Origin: Odontesthes bonariensis
Taxonomy: Eukaryota; Chordata; Actinopteri; Atheriniformes; Atherinopsidae
Assembly (NCBI RefSeq): GCF_027942865.1
Contig: NC_134524.1
Location: forward strand, 20,451,536 to 20,515,535
Length of the DNA stretch: 64,000 nucleotides
Direction of reading: 5' to 3'
Program-made: the position numbers and the translations under genes
Part shown: piece by piece, positions 44,640 through 56,820 of the stretch
Position numbering within the stretch: position 1 is the first letter of the stretch
How the letters are laid out: each line of letters opens with the position of its first letter
Notes under the pieces: model-generated
Told to the model about the DNA's origin: nothing
Database searches by the model: none
What the model saw: the letters and a program-made list of their open reading frames with translations, nothing else

Positions 44640-46430
44640 TGGTCTGAGCTCAGCTGAGGTGAAAATCATGAGGCTTATGAAGTCAAAGCTCTTTAGGAAA
44701 CTATGAAAACATCATCAGTATGGTCTTATTAAAAACAATATATTACAGCAGCCCAGCCTGAGAGGATAAGAACTGTCTGCATGAGTGAAAAGCAGCCTCC
44801 ACCAGAGATCAAATGTATCATAGAGCAATAAAACTGCTTCCTTAAAGTTTGTATCAGTCACATTTGTCACTGTTAAATCCCTCCCCCCGTCATAACCACA
44901 CACAACCCACTTTACCTTCACACTCAAACTTATTTTTCTATATTTAATGGGTTTTATCATTGACACGATGCATTCCTTACAATAACACCAAGAGCTACAG
45001 GTGAGCTTAACTGGAATAAGTGGTATTCCGGGGGAAAAAGGGCATTAACCAACAAGCACGGCTGCTGATAAAGAGTGCTGAGGCACTGTGGAGAGCTGTG
45101 GTCAAATGACAGCATGTTAACTTTACACTGTGTCAGTGTGAAAGGGAAATTAATATAGCAGTTAATACAGAACCACTACGTTCAGTGAGAGCCCTCCTTT
45201 GGGAACGATGAATGCCTTTACAGAATCACTGGAATCCATACAACAGCTGTGAGGGGATTTTAGTTTTCCTGTCTGAAGGTTTGGACCCAGAAAGGCAGAA
45301 AAAACACTGAGAGATGATTTAAAGGATTTATTTACAATAATTACAAGCAATAAGTTGTTACTTGTGAGTGTCCTTATGAGTCCAGGTTCCATGGGAAACA
45401 GTGCTTAGGTAGAACAGGTCGATGGCCTTCCGGGTGGCAGGTACAGCGGGAGCCTGTGGTAATGTGAGTGGGCAGGTAGGTGAGTTGTTCAAGAAAAGGC
45501 TCAAGATGTGGACACCAATGGAATGATGGATCCAAGCAGTTATGTAGCCTGGCAGGAAGCTGGAGGATTTCAATGGGATCGGTGGAGCCAAATTGTCAGG
45601 TGACTTTTTCAGGGAACTCGTGAATACCAGGGTGGCTGGAGGAACCAGGTGAGTCTTTAAGAAAGTTTGTGCGTTCAACGTGGCAGACTGTTATGGCATC
45701 TGGAGATAATTCCTTGAGCAGGTAGAGATGAAGCAGATGGCTGGTTCTTTCTGAGGAGAACATGGAGAACGTAAGGTCAGGAGTTAACTTAGACTAGGTT
45801 AGAGAACAAGATCAGAAGAGAAGAGAGAATCAACCCACATTTACCAGAGAGGGAAACCAAACGATCTGGCGATGAGTGGAGTTCCAACCAGGATAGATAA
45901 GCAGCTGCAGTGATGAGATGATGATGACCTGCTGTGCTCAGAGAACCTGCTGGAGAACAGAGGAAGAACACACCCAAACAAGGCTGGAAATGTATATTTG
46001 GTTAACTACACATACGCATGTTTATCATGGCTGCCTCATGTATCCTGCTTTCATTTGGTGCGTTGGTCGCGCTTGTCCTCAGAAATGAATGTTATGTGTA
46101 CACACGCTGTAATATGTAGGTGAGCTGTAGGGGGTGTTAAAGGCTTGTGTTTCATGTTAAGATGTTTTTCACAATCAATTTCTCGAGCTGTGCTTGGTTT
46201 AAGGGCCTCACATTCCATTTGCGATACCACCATTATCACTTTTTCTGTTGTGATCTGAGGATCAACATCATGTTAACCTCTTCTATTGACGCCATGTTTC
46301 CTGTTTTATCAGAGTGCTTCTGCTCACATCCTGTAAATCCGGCAGCAGCTTCCAGTCCGGGTGATCAGGTGCACCCCCTTGTGGAACCCTCCGGTAATGA
46401 GCATTGTACTCAGGCCAGTATGTGAGCAGT
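44640..46430. other. duplicated spacer, no gene
   Basis: Same order of sequence occurs at 54,600-56,810. Minus-strand open frames (for example 45,358-45,678) are kept in both copies only because the whole block was duplicated; they have no splice or motif support. Confidence 0.6.
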
Positions 46431-46439
46431 TAAACTGTG

Positions 46440-49280
46440 AACAGAGATGGTTGCTTACGTGATTGTGAGGAGAAACAGCAAGTATATCTTAAGCCTGGCA
46501 CTGATACAAGAAGAATAAGCTCTATGACATTTAGTCCTCTGTCAGATCAACCAACCCTCACTGGCATCACTGACCACAACTTGGTCAGGATGACTCCCAG
46601 GTATGTCCCTCTTGTGAGTAGGCAGCCCGTGCGCACCAGGACAGTGAGGAGGTGGACACAGGAGGCAGCTGAGGCACTGCAGGACTGCTTTGGGTCGACA
46701 GACTGGGATGTACTCTGTGAGCCTCATGGGGAGGACATCGACAATATGACTGACTGCATCACAGACTACATCAGATTCTGTGAGGACACTGTCACGCCAG
46801 CCCGGACCGTGCGCTGCTTCTCCAACAACAAACCCTGGATTACCAGTGACCTGAAGGCACTTCTAAACAAAAAGAAGATGGCTTTCAGGTCTGGGGACAG
46901 AGAGGAGCAGAGGAGAGTGCAGCGTGAACTCAAAGAGACACTGAGGACATGCAGGGACAACTACAGGAGGAAGCTTGAGTCCAAACTCGAGCAGAACTGT
47001 GTGAGAGATGTGTGGGCTGGAATGAAGCACATAACTGGGATGAAGGGGAAGGACACGCAGACATCAGGGAGCCTGGACAGGGCAAACCAGTTTAACCAGT
47101 TTTTCAACAGGTTTAGCTCACCTCCTACGAACTCACCTCCTCCTCCTCCTCCACTGCGGACAGCAACACCAACCCCCAGCTAACGGTGAATACAGGCCAG
47201 GTTAAGAGGCAGCTGGAAAGACTACATCAGGGGAAGGCTGCAGGCCCTGACGGCATCACACCATGGATCCTGAGGACCTGTGCCAGCCAGCTGTCTCCTG
47301 TACTGGTACATCTGTACAACCTGAGCTTGAGTCGGGAGAGAGTCCCGTTGCTGTGGAAGACGTTACACGTGGTACCTGTCCACAAGAAGTCGAGGCCTTC
47401 CGACCCAGAGGAGTACAGACCGGTCGCTCTCACATCTCATGTGATGAAGGTCATGGAGAGACTGGTCCTAGCCCAGCTGAGGCCTCAGGTGATGACGTTT
47501 CTAGACCCCCTACAATTTGCCTACCAGCCCCACTTGGGAGTTGATGATGCTGTCGTCTTCCTGCTGCAACGAGCCCACATGCACCTGGATGGTGGAGGAG
47601 ACACTGTGAGAATCACATTCTTTATTTCTCGAGTGCCTTCAATACCATCCAGCCCCTGCTACTGGGTGAGAAGCTGCAGAGGAGGGGTGTCCACAACTCA
47701 GTGATCTCCTGGGTTACTGACTACCTGACATGCAGGCCACAGTTTGTCTGTCTGGGCAGTGTCCTGTCTGATGTGGTGGTCAGTGACATAGGAGCTCCAC
47801 AGGGAACCGTGCTTTCTCCTTTTCTCTTTACCTTATACACCACTGATCTCCAGTACAACTCTGAGTCATGTCACCTACAGAAGTTTTCTGACGACTCAGC
47901 TGTTGTCGGGTGTATAATGGCGCTTTTCCACTAGCTCGGCACAGCTCGGCACAGCTCGCCACGGCTCGGTTTGGTGTTGTTTCCATTACACTTCGTGCCT
48001 CCTCGACGTGGGCGGGGTCGTCGTAACACGGCTGCGCGTGTTGCTGCTCACCCTGTGGCTTTTTGTCGCACAGAAGGCAAGAGAAGAGAGCCAGAGAAGA
48101 CTCCTGGCCGCCAGACAAAACAGTATTGAAAAGTACCGGAGAGTTTTGTTACGAGCTTCAAAAAGACGACGTTTGGAGGTAAGCTAACGGTTGCTAACGC
48201 TAGCTTTTATTATCCGCGTTATGACGCTTCCAGTGACGACACTCATCGCCCAATCAGTGGAAGGCAGTCGGCTGACGTCACGTTTTAGTAACGCTTCGGC
48301 CCGCTTGGAACCAGGGCTGAGGTGATATGGAAAATCGTCCCGGTTGCAGGTACTGCGTGCTAATGGAAACACGCAATAGCGCGCCGAGCCGAAGCGAGCT
48401 GGTGGAAAAGTGCCATAAGAGATGGAGAGGAGGGGGAGTACAGGATACTGGTGGACAACTTTGTGGAGTGGTCTGAGCAGAATCACCTGAGGCTGAACAT
48501 CAGCAAGACCAGAGAGATAGTGATCGACTTCAGGAGGAAGAAGAAGACGCCTTCACAGCCACTGAAGATCAAGGGGGAGGTGGTGGAGGAAGTGGAGGAC
48601 TACAAATACCTGGGAGTGGTGATCGGCAACAGACTCGACTGGGCATCTAACACTGACGTTGTGTGCAAGAAGGGGATGAGCAGACTTTATTTCCTAGGGA
48701 AGCTGAGATCCTTCAATGTGTGCAGCAAGATGTTGGAGACCTTTTGTCACAGTGTTGTTGCCGGTGCCATTTTCTTTGCTGCTGTGTGTTGGGGAAGCAG
48801 CATCAGAGCCAGCGACTCCAACAGACTGGATAAAATCATCAGGAAAGCTGGCTCTGTACTAGGACAAAAGCTAGAGTCCCTGGAAACCGTGGTGGAGAGG
48901 AGGACACTGAAGAAGCTGTTATCTATCATGGACAACAAACAGCACCCTCTCCACCACACAGTGGACAGACAGCGGAGCACCTTCTCACATAGACTGCTTC
49001 AGCTCCGCTGTCGAAGGGACAGATACAGGAAATCTTTCCTGCCACATGCCATCACTCTGTATAATAACAGTTAATCATTGTTCTGCACTAAATATGGTCA
49101 TTATGGTCATTTCAATTTCGCACAACTGCATTTGTTGCACATTTTGCTGTACATATATATTTTTATTTTTTTTTACTTGTCTGTATGCTACAACTGCAAA
49201 GTAATTTCCCAGCTGGGATGAATAAAGTACTTCTATTCTATTCTATTCTATTCTATTCTATTCTATTCTATTCTATTCTA
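46440..49280 (+). mobile_element. decayed CR1/Rex1-like LINE, unit A copy
   Basis: 5'-truncated: begins in the end of the endonuclease (GITDHNLV near 46,557), then the linker (NNKPWITSDLKALLN), then reverse transcriptase (GKAAGPDGITPW, PSDPEEYRPVALTSH, FAYQPHLGVDDA, GAPQGTVLSPFLF, FSDD). Frame changes occur near 47,180 and at 47,625 (two bases short before the SAFNTIQP region). A 498-bp MITE sits after FSDDSAVVGC. The C-terminal part is open at 48,451-49,074 and ends in NRLDKIIRKAG...SFLPHAITLYNNS. The 3' end is a (TTCTA)10 array (49,231-49,280) after AATAAAG. The catalytic Asp pair is intact but the gene is dead. Clade is inferred. Confidence 0.85.
47918..48415. mobile_element. Harbinger-type MITE inside the LINE, unit A
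   Basis: Inverted ends TGGCGCTTTTCCACTAGCTC / TGGCACTTTTCCACCAGCTC (right end as reverse complement), flanked by a 3-bp TAA duplication (47,915-47,917; 48,416-48,418). TWA duplications are typical of PIF/Harbinger elements. An inner part (about 48,060-48,180) reads as a basic peptide (LLAARQNSIEKYRRVLL) ending at a donor GGAG|GTAAGC, probably an exon relic of the parent transposon. Confidence 0.8.
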
Positions 49281-49711
49281 TTAAATGAATTTTTAACGTT
49301 GAAATTTCTCATGTTAGGCGCTATTAAATAGCTGCAGTTCATAGAATAGAATAAAGAGACAACTAAATATCAAACAATATCACTATAGTGTGGTGATTAG
49401 TGATAATTTGATGTATTTCTTCTAATGTTATGTTTTGTGATAACAATGAGCGTGAACACAGTGGATGAAAAAACCCTTCATGCTTCAACTTGTTCACACA
49501 GGCTGATAGATGTGGAGATCAGAAACAGTTGGAAGACAACTGAGGTACATTGTCACCAGCTTTAAAAACTGTTAGTTTTTCCAGTCTTTAGGTTGAAAGA
49601 CACCATTTGTTCTAAGGTTCATATAATGCAGGACTATTAGTCTCCAGCCCCCACCTGAGAACTCTTTCATCTGTACGTCACTGTGCTTTACAACATGAAG
49701 AAGAAAAAACA

Positions 49712-49738
49712 CCCCGCCCCTACGGACCTCTTTATAAG
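49712..49738 (+). promoter_or_regulatory. core promoter of receptor B (GC box + TATA)
   Basis: CCCCGCCCCT at 49,712-49,721 and TTTATAAG at 49,731-49,738, same spacing as in A and C. Confidence 0.6.
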
Positions 49739-49781
49739 AGCTGAGAGGATCACACGTCACAGAGACACGGTTAGACACACG

Positions 49782-52005
49782 ATGAGGATCTTTATCCTGA
49801 TAACAGCTTTGTTTCTCTGCAGCCTCAGTAAGTACTGCCACCTGTAGTCACAGAAGCCGCTGAATGTTCAGTGCGTGATGTTCTCTCTGTTGCTTGTTTC
49901 AGGCTGGATCTGTGGGTCTCACACTGTGGAGGTCCAGTCCGGTGAAGACGTCACTCTGCTGTGCTCCAACATTTCCACATCTAACACCCAGACAGACTGG
50001 TTCAGAGTGGTCAACGGAACCGAACCCAGCTGTATCGCCTCTATGTTTGGCGCTCATGGTGAAGCTTCATTATGTGATGGATTTCAAGGTGGAAAATTTG
50101 AGATGAGCTCCAACATCACCACTGTCTTTCTGAAAATCAAACGAGTGGATTTCTCTGACTCCGGGCTGTATTTCTGTGGATTCTACCTGATAAGACACAT
50201 AGTCCTTGTCAGTGCAGCAGAGTTAATCGTTCCAGGTAAGATTGGGGTCTTTTGTAAAAATATACTTTTTTTTTTTAAATATTGACTTTGGTTTTTCCTC
50301 GTTATATAGAAAAATTATCATAAGATTTATGATGATTTATCATCACAAACCAATTTTTCTCGTCATGTGAATTGTAAATCTCAAAGTTATCATCACAGAA
50401 GCAGGAAAACAGCCCAAAGACAAACAGGGCATTCATATTAATCAATTTAGATCACACCAGTGTTTTTATTTGCAGGTGACCATGAATCTGATGAAGAAGC
50501 ACATTTGAACCCTGAAAGTAAGGTTCCTCCTTCTCTGAAGATTTATCTCAAATCTCTGTTGTCATTGCAGTATCAACCAAACATGAAGCAGCCGCATTGA
50601 AATGTTGTGTGTGTAAATGTCTTGTAGAAGAAGCTGATAGAATGAAAGACCTGATGAGTGTGATCCTGGGAGCTCTGACTGTTTTCCTCACTGTAGTAGT
50701 CATTGTTCTGGTTGTGAGAATCAGGAGACTTCAGACAGGTACAGCTGACTGTTGCTAATGCACATCCTTCTGTAAGCTGGAGGCTAAATCTACAAGAAGT
50801 TATAGAGACAGTAACGATTAACTCATCCTCCTTTTGCATTTACCTTTTAGCTGCGAGGGAAGAACAGCCGCCAAAAGAGAGCAAGGTGAACCTATCTCTA
50901 TGAAACTTTATTCTTTAAAAAAAAAAAAACCTTTAATCAAATTTAAAAGCATTTAAATATGATTCATCTGTGAAAAACATCTGCCTGTGGCTTCAAACAG
51001 TAAGTTCCGACAGGCAGTCATAGTCTCTCATCATTAGTGCTGTGACAGCACATTTTTAAACTCTAGTGTGAACTGTCATTTTCAGTTTAACTTCAATTTC
51101 AGTGGTTCTTGTTTGCTGTGATGTGTGTAAAAAAAGTTAGAACAATACTTGTTACCTTCCTTTTAACACTGACGTTGGTTTTTCTGATTCAAACACTCGA
51201 CCACGAGTAATTCGATCAAAATAGATCGTTTCTGATGGGCCGTAGAACCAAACCATCTAGTTGTGTGTCGTCTCTGAAGCGTGTTTGCAAAATCTGAAAT
51301 GCTGTTTTAGTCAAAAAAGTCAATTAAGGTAAGTTAATAAGTGACTGAATACTTTGAACTGAAATGTAACGTCACAGCAGACAGTAAATGGGAGTAAAGA
51401 AGTACGACAAAGAAGTGAAATAGTCATTTCAAGATTCTGTTGAAGTCAGAGCATTGTCAGCTCTGTTTTTAACTTTCTGTCATTCAGTGCTGACTCAGGC
51501 TTTAAACTTTATATTGTAATATTGAGGATTTAGGTTTGATCTGGAAATTACATTTTAAATCTTTACCAAAAGGACGTTTTGAATTTCCAGCAGTATAAAA
51601 GTGTCCGGAAGCATCACAAGAGTCTAAAAAAACCTGTTTAGTTGTTCAGCTTCAAACAAATAATTCAGCCCTCTTTCATCAGTGTTCTATCACAGCAGGT
51701 TATAAATGTTTTAGCACAGCTGGTATTCCATGAAACATCCGGTTCCATAATTTCAGTTAAAATCAACCAAACTTTGATCACAACAATGAAAATATCAGTT
51801 GGTATGAATAAAGTCCAGCAGTTTTTCACATTTCTGACCAACTCAGCTGCAGTGTGTGACTGAATATTTTCATTTTTTTCAGAATCAGGCCTCAGACGAT
51901 CTGAACTACGCCGCTCTAAATTTCCAGGCCAAAGCAAAGAGAAGCCGCCGGCCTGCATCAGAGAGGCAGGTGGAGCCACATGTTGTGTATGCTGCCACCA
52001 GATAG
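49782..52005 (+). CDS. inhibitory Ig V-domain receptor, copy B
   Basis: Intact paralogue of copy A, 229 residues. Exons: 49,782-49,827; 49,903-50,235; 50,476-50,517; 50,628-50,738; 50,851-50,885; 51,883-52,005; sizes and phases identical to A. The V domain keeps both disulfide pairs. Differences from A include [15 protein letters not shown] (A has STFDAHDEASFCDGF), STSNTQTDW instead of STSQTQTDW, LIRHIV instead of LMRHTV, and PPKESK in the tail. ITIM LNYAAL and the C-terminal HVVYAATR are kept. Many changes sit in one short V-domain segment, where a ligand-contacting loop could lie. It carries one 72-bp unit at the stop. Poly(A) signal AATAAA at 52,109-52,114; an L2 LINE is inserted 43 bases after it. 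Confidence 0.9.
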
Positions 52006-52108
52006 AGTCAGGAAGCAGCTGGAACTGCAGCTCAGAGAGGAACTCAGGCTTCATCGCGTTCACCTGCTGATGTATTTCTGTGTCTGTTTGAAAGAGTCCT
52101 CAGCAAAA

Positions 52109-52114
52109 AATAAA
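52109..52114 (+). terminator. poly(A) signal of receptor B
   Basis: AATAAA kept in the same place as in A and C. The L2 element begins at 52,157, so cleavage may now fall close to the junction. Confidence 0.65.
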
Positions 52115-52156
52115 CTGAATGTTCCCGTTTTCAGACTCTTAGTATCTTGTTCATCC

Positions 52157-54488
52157 TAGAAATAACTCTGACCTTATGTCACAACTTAATATTGTTGATT
52201 TAAAAATCCTAGAGGAAACAGTTTGGCATCTGAAATCAACCACTTGGACTCTGGACATAACACCATCCAAAACTGCTTTTACCTCAGTAGAAAGTGATCT
52301 CCTACAAATAGTTAACAGCTCACTGGTATCAGGCATTTTTCCCAAGTCACTAAAGACAGCTGCCATTAAGCCACTCCTAAAGAAGAGAACTCTAGACACC
52401 TCTATGATGAACAACTTCAGACCTGTCTCTAATCTCTCTTTTATATCTAAGATTATTGAGAAAGTTGTATTTAACCAGCTCAGCCACTTTCTGAATGAAA
52501 GTGGAAGTCTATTAACTTTCAATCAGGCTTCAGACGTCATCACAGCACTGAAAAAGCTCTGGTCAAAGTGTTAAACGACATCAGGTTGAATACTGATTCT
52601 GGTAATGTTTCAGTCCTGGTTCTGTTGGACCTCAGCGCTGCGTTTGATTAGCCTGGGTGCCAGCCGAACTTAGCCCCGCCCATAAAAGTTTTGGTCAGGA
52701 AGTTCGGTCTGGCTCTGCTCAGTTGGGAAATCATTATGCCCGACCAAGAATCGGTCGACCCAATCAGATTGCCAGGGCGATACGATGATGGACAGATGAT
52801 CAACAGGGACATTATCGACTACGTCACTAAAGAGCGCTTAGTTTGACTTCGTTTGAAACAAACATGGCTGCCGCTGGAGAGCTAGGGTGTGTAGATTCTG
52901 CCATCGAGTCTGTTCTACAGGATCTCCATATTGCATTCGTTTTGAAAGACAAACAGAGGAACGCGATAAAGGCTTTTATCGATAGAAAAGATGTTTTTGC
53001 CGTCCTTCCTACAACAAGTGTGTGTTGCTTAATCTATGTCATATACTACGTTGCTCTGATTGGTTTTAGGTCTATCCAATTGAGCGAAGAGGCATTTTTT
53101 CTCCTGGTTCGGTTGAAACACGCCCCAAACTCAAAACTCTATTGAGCGGTATCAGACTCACATTCTGACGAGAATCGTGAGTATGACGTAGTCAGGCTAG
53201 CGTTTGATACTGTAGATCACAGAATCCTGTTACACAGGCTGGAAAACTGGGTTGGACTTTCTGGAGCGGTCCTTAACTGGTTCAGGTCCTACTTAGAAGG
53301 CCGGAGTTATTTTGTTACAATTGGCAGCTATGAAATTGAGCGAGTGGCCATGACTTGTGGAGTCCCCCAGGGGTCAATTCTTGGACCTCTTCTGTTTAAC
53401 TTGTATATGCTCCCTTTGGGTCAGATATTGCAGAACTTTAACATCAATTATCACAGTTATGCAGACGATACACAACTTTATGTGTCTCTGTCACCGGACG
53501 ACTGCAGCCCAGCAGACGTACTGTGTCATTGTCTGGAGGAAGTAAACACCTGGATGAGAGAGAATTTTCTACAATTAAATGAAGACAAAACTAAGATCAT
53601 TCTGTTTGGTAGCAAAGAGAAGAGGGTCAGAGTTGGTAAATATCTTGAGACTCGGGACCTTACAATCACTGACCAAGTTCATAACCTCGGAGTGTTGTTA
53701 GACTCAGATCTGACTTTCAGCAGCCACATCAAAGCTGTCACCAAGGCAGCTTTTTACCATCTCAGAAACATCAACAGAATTAAAGTTTTCCTCTCCCAAA
53801 AAGACCAGGAGAAACTCATCCATGCATTCATCTCCAGTAGACTCCATTACTGTAATGCTCTTTTAACTGGACTTCCCAAAAAGAGCATTAAACATCTGCA
53901 GCTCATCCAGAACGCTGCTGCTAGAGTTTTAACCCGGACTAAGAGATCTGAACACATCACACCAGTTTTAAAATCTTTACACTGGCTTCCAGTCAGTCAC
54001 AGAATAGATTTTAAAAGTCTGCTGATGGTTTACAAATCCCAGAACGGTTTAGGCCCAAAATACATCTGTGATATGTTCAGAGAACATAAACCTAGCAGAG
54101 CTCTTAGATCCAAGGACTCAGGTCAGCTGGTCCAGTCCAGACTAAACATGGAGAAGCAGCATTTAGCTGTTATGCTGCAAACAAGTGGAACAAACTGCCA
54201 GTGGAGATTAAACTTTCACCAAATGTAGACATTCTTAAATCCAGGTTAAAAACATTTATTTTCTCATGTGTCTATACATGAAATCTGCACGCTATCTTTG
54301 AACTTATCTTGACTGTTGCTTGTTTTTAAATTAATTTAAATGATTTTATTTGTTTCTCTTTATATTCCTTTATGTATTTTTAATGCTTCTTCCACTCCCT
54401 GCTGCAATGCTTTTATCTTATGTGAAGCACTTTGAATTGTTTGTACATGAAATGTGCTATACAAATAAATTTGATTTGATTTGATTTG
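52157..54488 (+). mobile_element. L2-type LINE insertion, private to unit B
   Basis: Compared with unit A the insertion splits ...GTTCATCC|TTTTG..., with a probable ATCC duplication at 54,489-54,492. Encodes reverse transcriptase pieces: FPKSLKTAAIKPLLKK, NNFRPVSNLSFISKIIEK, then after a nested insertion TCGVPQGSILGPLLFN, YADDTQLYVSL (catalytic YADD intact) and LHWLPVSHRIDFK. Frames: 52,176-52,574 open, shift, 53,200-54,228 open. Ends in the L2 tail GCTATACAAATAAATTTGAT plus TTTGAT units. 5'-truncated and dead. Confidence 0.88.
52649..53199 (+). mobile_element. DNA element with 9-bp target duplication and RecQ-like exon
   Basis: Exact 9-bp duplication GCGTTTGAT at 52,640-52,648 and 53,200-53,208, splitting the reverse transcriptase AAFD|TVDH motif. 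Ends are short inverted repeats TAGCCTG / CAGGCTA. Inside, from ATG 52,864, about 50 codons (MAAAGELGC..., LKDKQRNAIKAFIDRKDVFAVLPT) resemble the N-terminal helicase motif 0/I region of RecQ-like proteins up to the LPTG box, where the frame meets a likely exon end. 9-bp duplications fit Mutator-like elements; the superfamily is not certain. Confidence 0.75.
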
Positions 54489-54599
54489 ATCCTTTTGTTT
54501 TAGTTGCTGCCAAAGCCTGGGCCCACTTTGCAGACTTTCTCATGCAGAGAGTCAAGTGGTCTGCTGTGGGAGGTGTGAGATACACATGAGTGTCTAACA

Positions 54600-56810
54600 G
54601 GAAGAAACAGCACAGTGTGGTCTGAGCTCAGCTGAGGTGAAAATCATGAGGGCTATGAAGTCAAAGCTCTTTCGGAAACTATGAAAACAACATCAGTATG
54701 ATCATATTAAAAACAATATATTACAGTAGCCCAGCCTGAGAGGATAAGAACTGTCTGCATGAGTGAAAAGCAGCCTCCACCAGTGATCAAATGTATCACA
54801 GAGCAATAAAACCGCTTCCTTAAAGTTTGTATCAGTCACATCTGTCACTGTTAAATCCCTCCCCCCGTCATAACCACACACAACCCACTTTACCTTCACA
54901 CTCAAACTTATTTTTCTATATTTAATGGGTTTTATCATTGACACGATGCATTCCTTACAATAACACCAAGAGCTACAAGTGAGATTAACTGGAATAAGTG
55001 GTATTCAGTGGAAAAAAGGGCATTAACCAACAAGCACGGCTGCTGATAAAGAGTGCTGAGGCACTGTGGAGAGCTGTGGTCAAATGACAGCATGTTAACT
55101 TTACACTGTGTCAATGTGAAAGGGAAGTTAATATAGCAGTTAATACAGAACCACTAAAGTCAGTGAGAGTCATCCTCTGGGAAATTATGAATGCCTTTAA
55201 AGCTGCCGTCGGCAACTTTTCTTTTAGTCATATTAGCTTGAACTGTCATGGGATTCTGGAAGTAGAATATTAAATAGGCCGTTTAGGAAAAATCCCGAAT
55301 TCTGTAGCTCCCTCTGAAGCCTGTAATCGTGCTTGCAAAAATCGAACGCTATCGGCTGTTTTTAACCAATCATGTTAGGTTTATTATTTATCTATTATCT
55401 GAGCAGAACAGTCACCAACCACGTCTTACATGCTGAGCGTGAGTCTGCCCCCAGCTTGTGTGCACGCACACTGGTGTGAACTCACGTGCACAACCTCGTC
55501 CACAGAGGGGGAGGGGTTGGGGGATGGACCTGAAAGTTGTATCAGTTCAGTTTTTCCTACTTTAGACTCGGAATTTTGAAAACCTGCCAACGGCAGCTTT
55601 AAGGAATCACTGGAATCCATACAACAGCTGTGAGGGGATTTTAGTTTTCCTGTCTGAAGGTTTGGACCCAGAAAGGCAGAAAAACCACTGAGAGATGATT
55701 TAAAGGATTTATTTACAATAATTACAAGCAATGAGTTGTTAATTGTGAGTGTCCTTATGAGTCCAGGTTCCATGGGAAACAGTGCTTAGGTAGAACAGGT
55801 CGATGGCCTTCCAGGTGGCAGGTACAGCGGGAGCCTGTGGTAATGTGAGTGGGCAGGCAGGTGAGTTCTTCCAGAAAAGGGTCCAAATGTGGACACCAAT
55901 GGAACGATGGATCCAAGCAGTTATGTAGCCTGGCAGGAAGCTGGAGGATTTCAATGGGATCGGTGGAGCCAAATTGTCAGGTGACTTTTTCAGGGAACTC
56001 GTGACTACCAGGGTGGATGGAGGAACCAGGTGAGTCTTTAAGAAAGTTTGTGCGTTCAACGTGGCAGAGTGTTATGGCATCTGGAGATAATTCCTTGAGC
56101 AGGTAGAGATGAAGCAGATGGCTGGTTCTTTCTGAGGAGAACATGGAGAACGTAAGGTCAGGAGTTAACTTAGACTAGGTCAGAGAAAAAGATCAGAAGA
56201 GAAGAGAGAATCAACCGACATTTACCAGAGAGGGAAACCAATCGATCTGGCGATGAGTGGAGTTCCAACCAGGATAGATAAGCAGCTGCAGTGATGAGAT
56301 GATGATGACCTGCTGTGCTCAGAGAACCTGCTGGAGAACAGAGGAAGAACACACCCAAACAAGGCTGGAAATGTATATTTGGTTAACTACACATACGCAT
56401 GTTTATCATGGCTGCCTCATGTAACCTGCTTTCATTTGGTGCGTTGGTCGCGCTTGTCCTCAGAAATGAATGTTATGTGTACACACGCTGTAATATGTAG
56501 GTGAGCTGTAGGGGGTGTTAAAGGCTTGTGTTTCATGTTAAGATGTTTTTCACAATCAATTTCTCGAGCTGTGCTTGGTTTAAGGGCCTCACATTCCATT
56601 TGCGATACCACCATTATCACTTTTTCTGTTGTGATCTGAGGATCAACATCATGTTAACCTCTTCTATTGACGCCATGTTTCCTGTTTTATCAGAGTGCTT
56701 CTGCTCACATCCTGTAAATCCGGCAGCAGCTTCCAGTCCGGGTGATCAGGTGCACCCCCTTGTGGAACCCTCCGGTAATGAGCATTGTACTCAGGCCAGT
56801 ATGTGAGCAG
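54600..56810. other. duplicated spacer of unit B, no gene
   Basis: Second copy of the stretch at 44,640-46,430, with one private MITE at 55,201-55,598. Nothing else is seen. Confidence 0.6.
55201..55598. mobile_element. TTAA MITE private to unit B
   Basis: TTAA at 55,197-55,200 and 55,599-55,602; inverted ends AGCTGCCGTCGGCAACTTTTC-like / AGCTGCCGTTGGCAGGTTTT. Units A (near 45,215) and C (near 63,625) have an uninterrupted site, so it came after duplication. Confidence 0.8.
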
Positions 56811-56820
56811 TTAAACTGTG

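Larger units (their letters stand above)
41770..49507 (+). repeat. tandem duplication unit A
   Basis: Contains receptor A, its downstream spacer and a LINE with MITE. Homology to unit B starts near 41,770 (aligned with 49,508). The start codons of receptors A and B are 7,764 bases apart. The spacer 44,640-46,430 has no gene and is repeated at 54,600-56,810. Confidence 0.85.

Noticed and set aside
45162-45977. Minus-strand open frames in the spacer, kept in both units
   Set aside because: Kept because the block was duplicated recently; no motifs, splice sites or codon pattern.
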